Program-made: the position numbers and the translations under genes
Notes under the pieces: model-generated
The model's input: only the letters and a program-made list of their open reading frames with translations
The model's database searches: none
What the model was told of the DNA's origin: nothing
Part shown: positions 14,748-28,000 of the stretch, in pieces
Numbering within the stretch: position 1 is the stretch's first letter
Layout of the letters: every line of letters starts with the position of its first letter
NCBI RefSeq assembly: GCF_000002995.4
Contig: NW_025062476.1
Location: 9,484,501 to 9,548,500 of the forward strand
Length of the DNA: 64,000 nt
Source of the DNA: Brugia malayi
Taxonomy: Eukaryota; Nematoda; Chromadorea; Rhabditida; Onchocercidae
Direction of reading: 5' to 3'

Positions 14748-17700
14748 ATGTCAACATACGACGGTTTCAAAAACCATGTAACTTTATCCAAACATCCAAC
14801 TAAAGGTAGGAGAGGAAACATATTTACAGGTTTTATTTGGTATCCTTGAGTACTTTTTTAAGTACTTGTGATGCCAGTGAGTTTTATATGTTGTCATCCG
14901 ATTGTTTCTTTCAATGGTTTAGTCATCAAAATTGTTGATTCATGTAATACACCGTTGCCTCTGATACAAATGGAGTCAATCCCAAGCACAGTTGCTATAT
15001 ATCTCAATAATCAGTTATATGTTATTTAATCTGTCCGCTAATTGAGGATTTCGCGATAATTGGTTGAATTTTGCATTTGATCAATTTCTTATTGACGACA
15101 GTTAAAAAATTTTTTTAAGCAAAAGAGTTCTTGAGATCCCATTTTCACCATTTATATTCTCTTAGCACAGTTTTTGTCTTTTAACTTTTTGTTTTTCAAA
15201 CAATATATTGTTGATGACATACACTTTTGTGCGCTTCATTTTCATGGTATTTTATGGTTTATGAATTGCAGATTTATATGATGATTGTACTATGGCGGTT
15301 AATTCATATGATTGTGATTACAATAAGCCATACTCGCCTGAATCTTCGGAACATGGTGACGAAATAGACACATCAACTTATACGCCATCACCGGTGCAAC
15401 ATTACAGTTCCGTTGTTGCCACATCATCTAATGCTCATGGATTACAGCTGGATGGCAAAACTGAAAGCAAACTTTCGTCATCGAGTATTATTATCGATCT
15501 GGACGACGGTGGAGATGATATTTCATCCCGTAGTGATTCACCGAGTTTCAAAGCTTCATTGCAAACGACGGTATTTTCGTTTTGAATTATGGAAGTGCAA
15601 CAAGCCTTTACTGATATGTCGAGATTTGTTACTTTTAGAAGTCGGGTTTGAATATAGAAATTAAGATTTAATTCGGATTCGCTGACATATCAGGAAATCG
15701 AAGGAAATGAAAGAGTGATGGGAGAAGCAATAGAAGTGGACGATGATGGTTTAGAAGAAATCATTGCTAATGCTTTGATTGAACAACTGACCGGTAGAGA
15801 TGAAAGTGAAGTGCGACGTCGGCCGTACAATTCAAATGGACCGGATTGTGATGAGTTGCGAAATATGCTTTCCGTTGCTGTACGACAGGAAAAGCAGGTT
15901 CGGGAACTTAGAAAGGTATTAATGCATTTGTGTTCATTTATTCCAACTTTTACTTGTTATGAATCATCTTTATTGTTCTAGCTTTTACTGAAGATATATG
16001 ATCGCTTTCGAACTTACAAGTGATTTTGTATTCTTCTAAATATGATTACAACTTATGATTAGTTATAAATTGCGAGAAACAAATTTTTTTCACTTATCTT
16101 TTTTTGCAGCTAGACAAATAATATCCTATTTCAGAAACGATCTCATATGTCTGGTGTTGGTTGGTTAATTTCAAAATTATTTCCAATTAATACATCAGCG
16201 GAAAGCGGAAAAAAGGAAAGAGTCGTACTTGATCGGTATGGACGAAAATTGGATACCAACCGGAAAGAAAATCAACCGAGGAAGTGGGTGTATCACCCAG
16301 AAATCGTTCGTCCAAACGGTAATTCGTGCTTTTAAATTGGTTTTGTCAAGTAATTGTTATTCTTTCAGTTTCAGTCAAGTTCACGCTTTAAAATGGATCA
16401 GTGATTTAGTGAATGTACAAATGTGTTAATTTCAGCTTCATCAGATGCAACAACATTTCCAATACGACTTCAAGATGGTGTGCTTCTTAGTGAACTTCCA
16501 CCTCCTCCACCCCATCCTACGGTTCCAGATGAGGTCCACTAATTTTGCATTTAATTTTGTTAAATTTGGGAATTATGTTGCCAGCTTCTTTGATCAGCAC
16601 TGTAGGTAATTCTTCAGATACGGAAAGCCATACGTTCTAAAATGGTACGATGCAAAATTTGTAAAAACCGTTTTATTGAAAAGAATTTATATGAAAGACA
16701 TCTACGAGACCGGCATTATACCGAATATTTGGCATATTTGATACAGCAAGAAGAGGACATTGCTGAACAAAGGTTCTTGAACTTCAAGGATTTCCGATTA
16801 ATTATGTTATTTATCAAGTGTTTGGTAATTGAAAATGTAAATCAAGACTGTAGGAAGTTGTTTGTTTTAATTCTGTTAAAAACTTTAGGCAAGCCGAGCT
16901 TGAAGCAAATCGGATTGAAGAACTTGCTACAGGAGGTTACATCCCACCGGAACGCGAGATAGATGCGGAATCTTATGAAGTTGAAGTTGACAAGTAAAAC
17001 ACTTATTTTGAAGTGGTATTCCCAGAATTTGACAATTGATTTGTTTCAACCATCTTCCCTCCACCAAACTTTTCATCTTTCTTATCATCTGTATCTGTTG
17101 AGTTAGAATTATTTTGGCTCTTTTAGAATTCCGTTGCCTGGTGAATTAAGTGGTGGTATCCCAGCACGTTTCGATCGACATGGTTTCTTACGTCAACCAA
17201 AACGTTCTTACAAGAAAAAGGTAGGAATATCTGTGTTTCATTTCTAGAGCTGTTTAATTTTAGGCAACCAAAATTCAAATTAGTTACAAATTTTTTTGTC
17301 AGGTTTCTCCACAATGTCCGTTTTGTGACAAACGGTTCAGGAATGAGGTTTCCTTGAAGAAGCATTTTGTGAAGAAGCATCCAGAAACCGTTGATTTTGT
17401 TCAGTGTTTACGTTGTTTCAAAGCAGTGAAAACGAAAAACGAACTCTCAGCGCATGAATGTGACTTGGTGATTCCATTTTTGGATAATGAGAATTTCAGT
17501 TATTCCAGTAGAAAATATACAAATTTTCATAAATTACAGGAACTTGTGCCTTATTTCAGCTTTTTAATCAAGGAAGTATAAAATTTCGTCCAATTAACCA
17601 TGCATTGATATGTGTAGAAGTAGTTTTGGTAAGCTAAGTAGTGAGAAAAGATAATGGGTAGTCCAATATACAGAAAATAACAAAGTGGTTGTACGAAGAT

Positions 17701-19234
17701 TCAATAATTAAAAAAAAAAAAAAAATTGAGCTGTATGCGTATTCTACTTCATAACTTTACTTTCAGACATTTATCTGCTTTGAATGTACTCCTCTGAGAA
17801 ATCTTTGCACACAACAAAGATTGCTTAACCACCGGGCTAAGTTTCATCGTGGTGCGAATTCGGGTTTCAAATGTAACATGTGTACATTGAAATTTCTTAC
17901 ACCGCGAAAACTCAGGAAACACAAGAAAATGGCTCACGTTTTCACAAAAACTTTCCCTTGCCACTTTTGTGACGAACTGTTCACAAGCGAATGTTCGGTC
18001 AGTTTCTTTTTCATATTTCTAACCCAAAGTTCTGGACAAAGGGGTGATTCAGGTTTGAAATTCAATGTAAACTCAGATAAAAGGGTAGTCGCTTTCTCAC
18101 TCTAGCGCATTCATTGTGCGTGTATTTTAAAATTTTTAATATTGAATTTTACAACTGAATTTTAATATTCACATAAATTTTAATATTCATTTCGTGTTGT
18201 TACCTTATTCACTTAAAGGTGACAACACATGAGCGTATTCATACGGGTATAATCAAATTTGAATGTCGAATCTGTGACTTCAAATGTAATCGTTTTGTCT
18301 GGATGGAAGAACATCAAAAGGAAGAACATGGCTATATTTGCTCCGTATGCCAGCATAAGTGTGCCGAATGGGGTGCTCTTAAAGATCACACTTTGCAAGA
18401 GCATGGTGGCTATTTGACCAGTGAGTCGAATGCAGGTTTGACATTTGTTTTCTCATCTTTTGATACTTATTATGCATTTTTGCAATTCAGCTCAAGCGAT
18501 AGAATTGGTGGCAGTCTAAGGAAAGCAAAAGATTTGTCGTTTTTTTTTTTTTATTATTATTATAGCTTCACTTTAATTAACGATGTTGCTGTTCTAACAT
18601 TTAAAACATATTTTGCGGATATGGATAGGTGAAAACGGTGTTTTAATTGTCCTAGAAAAGTTCTTGGCAAATGGAACACAATAAAACATATGGATTTGCG
18701 TTATTCTGGTTATCCAAGTATTTCTTGGCTAATGTACAAAAGAGCTTGTTAAAAAATCTTAAAAAATAAGATGAAAATAAGATGAATTGCTTCCATTTCC
18801 TTATAAGTTCAAGTTTCAGTAAAATTTCGATAAGTTTGAAGTTGAATTTCAAAAAAGAAATTTCTTATAAAGAGACACATGCATACACAAACTCACACAT
18901 ATATATATACATGCACACTCATACACACGGAGTGAATTCTTCGAAGATTTCCTATATGGTTGATTGCAGAAAACGGAAAAATTTACTTGAATGTGTACTT
19001 CACCCGTCACATATCAATTTACAGTGTGATATATTCTTTCTATGAAAGTAAATAAAAGATTGGTATCATGATGTTTGGTTTGTTTATTTGTATGTAATTG
19101 GCACATTTGCGCTCCACTTGATATTACCTTTTTATCTTGTTCCTCCCAAGTAATTGTTCATTTCTGGACACTAATTAAGCCTTTCAGGTTATATCGATAG
19201 CCCACGTGTGTGGGTCATGTATAAGGGCGAATAA
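14748..19234 (+). CDS. Protein with eight C2H2-type zinc fingers
   Basis: Twelve exons agree in phase: 14748-14805, 15272-15570, 15694-15915, 16135-16318, 16436-16533, 16618-16772, 16889-16993, 17127-17220, 17303-17467, 17767-17997, 18219-18420 and 19188-19234. They give 619 residues. The N-terminal half is acidic and Ser-rich, followed by a conserved-looking basic segment (VVLDRYGRKLDTNRK) and a PPPPPHP run. Fingers then begin: CKICKNRF..H..H, CPFCDKRF..H..H, CLRCFKAV..HEC (a C2HC variant), CFECTPLR..H..H, CNMCTLKF..H..H, CHFCDELF..H..H, CRICDFKC..H..H and CSVCQHKC..H..H. The first finger is separated from the others by an acidic linker. The HTGIIKFEC linker between fingers six and seven is near the classical TGEKP type. 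It is presumably a nuclear DNA- or RNA-binding regulator. I cannot name an orthologue. The start at 14748 is chosen because its exon joins 15272 in phase, giving MSTYDGFKNHVTL. Confidence 0.9.
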
Positions 19235-21733
19235 AAGCGCTGGGAATTGAAACGCCAGCTCAAAAGTGATAAGCTGGGTCAACCTTCACGTAAGCCATAT
19301 TGGCTTAATTGTTTTGCATATTGCAATTTCAGATATATTTCCTCATTTGCTTATTGTGTTGTTGTTATTGTTACGTTTTCATAAGTCATCATCATTTTCT
19401 TGAATTTAACAAGTTAAAATCGCAACATTAATATGTAAAATTTGGTTTATATACGTCGATTTCATCCGGGATATGCTCAGCTTTCAGGTTTAGATTTGTT
19501 TCGATATTTTGGAAGTTTTTTCGTTTCTGTTTGTTTATATGGTTGCATCTTATACAAAGAATCTCATAAATACCTTAGATAAGCCTTTACCATTATTGCA
19601 TCATCTGAAGATTTTCCCTTAAAATTGATAACATATTCGTTTATGCCGTTTTCCATTTTATAAAGAAAAGTATGTTATGCTTATTCTGAATTAAAGTACG
19701 ACATTTTTCGTACTTGATGGGATATGCTTGAACATATGATATGCATACTAATATGTATTCACCGTATGAATGTATCTCCGAGGGAAATTAACGGATATTC
19801 GTCGCATTTTACCATCGCATTTGGGATGGATGTACCTTTTCACTGTTTCAAAATGTGTTGTAATTTTTATTGTTTCCTTGCTGTTTACATTGTTATGCTG
19901 TGAATTCAAAATTGCAAGATCTGGTGGTAAGCTCGAATTAGTCAAGCAAATAAAAAAATAACTAGTAAATTTGTGAGGTCATATTGCAACGAAAATGATT
20001 GGGAATAAATCAGTAAGTATGGGTCAATGTGATGGCAAGAGTGAGTGGTAGTTTTTTAATTTTAATGAGAAAGCGGTGAATCTGTCTTATCGTGATGGAC
20101 GTGGTGAAATTTTAGTTAGGAAATAATGCATAATTTAAAATCAGGAATTGATTTATGATTTAAATAAGAATGAGACTTAAGCGTACTGTTGTTTAATTGT
20201 TATTACAGAAATGAGAGAGATGTTAGGGTGAGAAGCACTTGTACTTTTCTAAAGAACAGTATTGTCTGTAGAATGAGTGTTATGCATGACAATCAGTGAT
20301 TAACAAATTCTCACCTAATTAATTTTTAATAAAAGCACAGTGCTACGATCTAAATGATACTATATGGGAAGTATAGGGATTCCTATGAGAAGAATTTACT
20401 AATGATATTTAGTAATTGTATTCAATTGAACAACTGAATATTGAAATCTACTAATGCAAAGGAGATTGATAGGTGATAATGATCGAGTGGAAAAAAAATG
20501 TTTCATTGTTATCAAATTTTGAGAAAAAGAAAAAACGAGGAGTGAAGCAATTTTTCGTTGTTCTGAAACATATTCCCTATTATAACAGAACTTTATCAAT
20601 ACAGTATTAGAACAAAGTTGACTTAATAATATACTGTGTGAACTTATTAGCAGCAATAGTAACTTATTTTAAAACTTTTCATCAAGAGGAAAAAAAGTAA
20701 ACAAAGAAAACCAGTGGGATTTTTTTAATTTTGATTTAAATTAAAGATGTAATATGTAAATTGAAACATTACAAAGAATTGATTCGTTGTACTTCCATAA
20801 TGAATAACTGAGAAATGTGATATAATTACTGTCTTTTTATATAATTTTCATTTGCATCAATTGGATAACAATCAATCATTAATAAGTAATCAAGTTTGTC
20901 AATTATATTATGTACACTAATCAACAAATATGCTTATTATTTAAAAGAAAAATACTAAAGTTTATATGTAATAGAAAATTCTTAATCAATTACGAAAACT
21001 GAAAAAATTTTTGCTACAACTACTACTTACTACGTAATACTTACTATTTACTGTTTGCTACTGGATGCATGATCTATAACAGTATGCAGAAGTTATAATA
21101 CAAATCTATAATAATACATAATATTCTGTATATTAGGCAAGAAATTAGTGTAAATTTGAAGTTAAAATAGGAAATGAAATCTACAAACTAAATGCTTTAT
21201 TTACAAAGATGCTCCTTTGCATATTCTAATTTCATATATGACATTTTCACTTTTTTTGATTAGATCAAAAGAAATGCTATTGTAATTTAATGGAAAATGT
21301 AACTGTTAAATTGAATGCAACATGTTCGTTAACTGTAATCAATGTTGTAGATGACTGAATGATTTTCTCATGTAACTCATCTTCGGTCATAAATATTACT
21401 TTAACAATACAATGATAGTTTGCTTTATTCATCATGGTATTTGGACCAAATTAAATATTTCAATTTATAATCAAGGATCAGAATAATTCATATACGAATT
21501 AGCGCAAAAAGATTATAGTCTTACTTTTTTTAATGTCCGAACAATAATAATTCTTTCATTTATTTTGATTATAAAGATGTTGTAGATATTTTGCAGAAAA
21601 AAAATTAAAATGTTTATTGAATTAAAACAATTTTTAAAATCTGATAGCATAAAATAAACAAAATTGCATCGTAAACAAAAATTTTGCATTAATGTGATCA
21701 ACAGTATGGAAATGCTTCTTCCGATATGTGTTA
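19235..21733. other. Intergenic stretch between convergent genes
   Basis: This is 2.5 kb of A+T-rich DNA between the 3' ends of the finger gene (+) and the cyclophilin gene (-). Short open frames at 19748-19961 and 20399-20656 have no splice or family support. I see no RNA gene or transposon. Confidence 0.5.
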
Positions 21734-23329
<1,596 letters not shown>

Positions 23330-25091
23330 ACTGTCCTAAAGTTATTCAATTATTTTCTCTTAAAAGCTTAATCTTACGCTTTCAATTTTTTTTTAGATAC
23401 AGAGAACAGTACCTTTTTTTAATGAACAAACATTTTACGTGCGATACATCTAATCAACTAAATGCAATGAAATAAATATATGAATGAGTATTAAAATAAA
23501 AGAAATATATGATGAAATTGTTAGTGTATACACCTAATTAATAACTATAAATCTCTGGACTGAATCTTATTCAATCACTGGACTGAGTGAATCATTGGAT
23601 AATACCTTTCTTTTTCTTTTGGAAAGTTGAATTCTATTTATTAGGACTTAAATTTATAAGAACTACAAAAAATCAATTTAACATTACGATTAAATTGTAA
23701 TGCACAGCATATGTGCGACGACACACAACACAACACCCAATCAATTCATCGATTTAACCAAAAGATAGGTGTGATAGCATATGCATGCAGACTGCTAGTA
23801 GCATATGCACGCAGACTGCTAGGCAGTCACTAACATCATCTTGCTGCAGGTAAGAAATGCAGGATTTGGAGGGAAATTGGTGTGGGAAATTTTTGAAATA
23901 ATTTGCCTGAATAATCTTTGATCGGAAAGTGAAAAGAATGATGACGATGCATAAGTAATCGTATTTAAAGCAACAAAAATACTTTTTTTTTCCTCTTTTT
24001 TCCCCTCCATACCATACTGATGAGAAATCTGCTGCTGAAACTTTTTCCATGCTATCATGAATTAATATTAAAAAAGTATGGGATTTCATAAAGCAATAGT
24101 ATGATGTAATATAAGCTTTCTTGTGTTAGATAATAAATTCGATTTGATTTAATGCAAATTATACAATTAGCGAACTTAGGTCGGAATACTTTACGAGTGG
24201 TATTTTGTTTCCCAAACGATAACTTGATGACAGTTCAAACTTCTAATATTATAATGTTTACTCTTTTTCATATATTTAAAACAATAAGCTATATGAAACA
24301 ATGTATGTTCCATTCATTGTTGATTATAAACACCAAAAATTAGAAATAAAAGCCTGTTGAATGCAACGTAATTAACATTAACGACATATGAAACGGAAAC
24401 AAGAAACAATCTAATCCGATCATTAAATCACGGTTTCTTCGTTCAAACACTTAACAGCCCAATTTTAAAGACTAATAGAAGGAGTATAACGAAGTTTTTC
24501 CTAATATGCAGGAATTGCACGACTTCAAGAACAATCAAGAACACTGCAACTTTTGAAGATTTCTCAACTGAAAACTGGTGGAAACGAATCTTTCTTAAGT
24601 AAACATGTAAACATGTGTTAATTATGTTCAAAAGAATAATTCGAACGACTCCTAATCTATCATAATAATATCGAGTGGGGTGTACATATGAATAAACGAA
24701 TGCAGCAAATACAGTCAGTGGATGCGGTTAAAACTAAATGTTAGTATTTCGTACATGGATATTTGGGATGAATATCAAAAAAAGAATAATAATGGACAAA
24801 ATGCTATCATCAGGATTGATAAGAAACAAAAAATCAATAGAATTATTTAAATTTTGGGGAAATAAAACCATGTATGAATACTACAAATCGCTAACTCTTC
24901 CTAAATTAAAAAATATAATTACTACAGGAGGGAATAAAGTTAAAGGATGTGATATACAGGAAAGAAAAACAGAAATAACACAATACAAATTGTCCACTAT
25001 AAAAAAAAAGATCAAAAAATGCTCAAATTTTATTCCCATTCTCTCCTCCCTGGACTGTGCCAGTTTTTTCATTTCATTTACCATCCATCCG
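23330..25091. other. Intergenic stretch with a small local duplication
   Basis: This separates the 5' end of the cyclophilin gene from the 3' end of the next minus-strand gene. A unit of about 21 bases containing GCATATGCA and GCAGACTGCTA occurs twice in tandem at about 23777-23822. A 111-codon minus-strand frame (23754-24089) and a 180-codon plus-strand frame (24738-25280) look fortuitous, the second running antisense over a real exon. Confidence 0.5.
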
Positions 25092-28000
25092 TCATTTGGT
25101 GGATTTTTTGATCGTAGCAACTGTTTTAGGTGTGCTCAGACGTCTGTAGAATGCTTCTCTTTCCGCTTCAGTTCGTCGGCGTGGAGCTTTACGGGCATCC
25201 TGTTTTGTTTGCCCTGTATTTGGAAGCCCTGTGAAATGAGTAGATGTAGACTGGACTTTCTGAAAAGAATAAAACATTAGTAAGGAAGAAGACATCCCAC
25301 AATAACAGCCGGATAGTCAATTACAAAGTTAAAAATCGGTAAATTGTTATTGCCTTAAAGATAACTAAAGTTGGTTATACAAAACTGCCTTCGAGAGATA
25401 ATCCAACATTTACAAACAACAAATCAAACTTATTTAATATAATACGGAAATGATCCATATAGGTTACTTATTATCTATTGTCAGTATATATTGCACAATT
25501 GATACCGGTTTCGTTATTATTATTATATTAATGTTATTATTTATTTTTATGGTGATTGTAGAATTTTGCGTTTGAAATAGAATTCATAATTAATGTTGAC
25601 GAAATATTAGCTGTTACTGCAAGAGAAAAAACTACTGACATCGAGGAGATAATTGAAATAAATTCAAGCTTTGGCTTAAGTGAGCCGATATTCAAGTAAT
25701 GGTTAACCAGTCAATAAACAATTTTGATGAAGATATGAAAGCTCGTTCCCTTGCAGAAGCTAAAATTAATGGGAATAAGCTCATACATTTGGTTGAAAGC
25801 AATGATAATCTTTCCACTGATAAAAATTTGAAAAATCTGTTACCAAACACAAAAAACGCCTTACAAGGAAAGGATTTGAATGAAATTAATAATTCTATCA
25901 CTGAGCTGGAAAGCTCCTTTCTAGAGTTATGTGAATCAACAACCAAGTAGAGTCATGCAACCTTGTGTAATATATTGCCTAATCTTAGGGCAATAGGTAT
26001 TCTGAAGTAAAAAGGCAATCAATAGACCTTCCCTAATTTAAACAATGCTTACACACCTGATTATGTTTTCCATTTGTACAAAATCAATTTTAGAAAATCT
26101 ACTATCCAAAGAATTATTTCTATTGTCTTCTATAAAAACAAGTTGATTGCTAGGTACATAATAAACCAGAGTACCATATGATAGCTTACTAGAAACATCT
26201 ATCAAAATCTCATGTTGCTTGCCACTATATAAGTAAGTTTGATAAGAATAAAGAGAAAAAGTCTACAATGACAGATTCTTCTGATTGCTCTTAAATACTA
26301 AAAGTTTGTTGGCACTTGTACCATCAATTTATTGAAAAAACAGTTGATTACGCATTTATTTTGGGCAGCTGCTTTTTAATTTTTGCTACTAAAAATGACA
26401 TTCTTTTTTTACGAAAGTTCTTGCATCACTTTATAACTATTCTATCCATCGTTTTGAGCATGCATATCATCTGAATCTAACATCTGATCATTTAAACTGC
26501 ATAAAAAGCGCAGAATTTTAAAAAAAGATGAATGTTTCGTTATAAAAAAGATCTGAATAAGTTAAAATCCCATTTCAATAACCGTCTTACTGAACTACGT
26601 CAGTTTTCGAAAAAAGAAAAAAAAAATAAAATTAGTCCTTACTTTTGCTGCAACACGACTTCGTAAACAGGATGCAAATTCGAGCACAGGTTCTGGTTTC
26701 TTCGTAACAACTGTCCAAATTTCATCTAGAAATTTTATCAGTTGTAGTCAACTATGAATAGCGAAAGATTCTGCTGAAGAGCAAAGAAACAAACTTTTCT
26801 AAATTTAAGTGTCATGCTGTCTGTGATGCGCAAAAATATGGATAAATGCAGAAAACTTCTATCAAAGAAAGTTCACCATTTTCCTTCCCTACTGCTTTAG
26901 TTACATCTCGGTCCAACGAATCACCTCCTTTTGGACGTCGAGTCAATGACTGCCGAAAACGACTTTCACTTTCGATTGGTGGAAGGCCATTCGCACCTTT
27001 AACTCTTCCTAAATTACATAAACTTGTGCAAATCCACCAACCAAATGTCAGTTAATTTAAACAACATGTAAAGATCTAAATTTTTCAACACTTTAAAGCA
27101 GATAATTGTAATGCTTACCAAGTTAAAATATTGTATTTAGAGCCTACATCAAGCAATAGTTCATCTTCAAATACAGGATTCCAAAGAGCTCTTAAATTCT
27201 TGTGGTGCGATAAACATTTTTTAATTAAAGAATGGAAGAAAAAAAGACCTTGAGTATTTCGAACACGAACAGGTTCATGAGCTTCACGAGTACGTGATCG
27301 TGATACGTGACCGCTTTCAGCGCTCTAAAGATGCGATAACATCAATCGAAAAAGTAATGACATAAGATTTATTAGGTAAGTCTATGAAGATAGGTAATTT
27401 TATTAAAACTAATTAGGATTTGGATGTTACAATAATATTTATCTAACATATTCTATAAATTCTTTTGCATCACTACCTGACAAAATAATTCTGTCTGAAT
27501 TCTGCCATTCGGATGAATTTTACAACTGATTTTTTCTGGAGAAAATGAGTATAACAGAGGAAGAAAGGAGCCTAACGCAGTGCTTTCATTTCCCTAAAAA
27601 AAATTTCCCAAAAAGTTTTAAGATCTTTATTAGATTCCATTAGTTACGATCACGCTATACTTTCTTTGCTATGTTGTCATTCTAGCAACTGATGAAGATT
27701 ACAAACATATAAGTATAGTATGAGGAATCTAAGAAAGTAGTCAAAGTTTTGCCCCGAAAAAAAGCTTTTTCTATAAACTACGGATCTTCATAGAAGCATC
27801 TGTGACCTCACTGACATTCCATGTCCTACCTCCGTTCGCATCTTTACTTTTCAGAGATCGTCAATAGCACTACCCAGTTACTCACTTTACCCTCTTACCG
27901 CAGGAATTCCTTTTTTCAAAAAAAAATCTGTAAGACGCTTTAACATCTATTCACGTATTTTCAAATAATGATTGCTCTGTAGTAATGGTAATTTCTACTG

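Noticed and set aside
18885..18930. Alternating AC/AT run as possible CRISPR or satellite array
   Set aside because: It is a short imperfect dinucleotide microsatellite without repeat-spacer structure.
23754..24089. 111-codon minus-strand open frame with Cys/His pairs
   Set aside because: The Cys/His content comes from the local GCATATGCA duplication; no start context or conservation evidence.
24738..25280. 180-codon open frame on the plus strand, one of the longest in the window
   Set aside because: It runs antisense over the well-supported last exon of the 615-residue protein gene, has a Lys/Ile-rich A+T-driven composition and no family resemblance.
26057..26098. Exon-like segment (coding FSKIDFVQMENII) between the last two exons of the 615-residue protein gene
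   Set aside because: Its phase does not fit either neighbour without a stop, whereas 26643 joins 25259 directly in phase 0.
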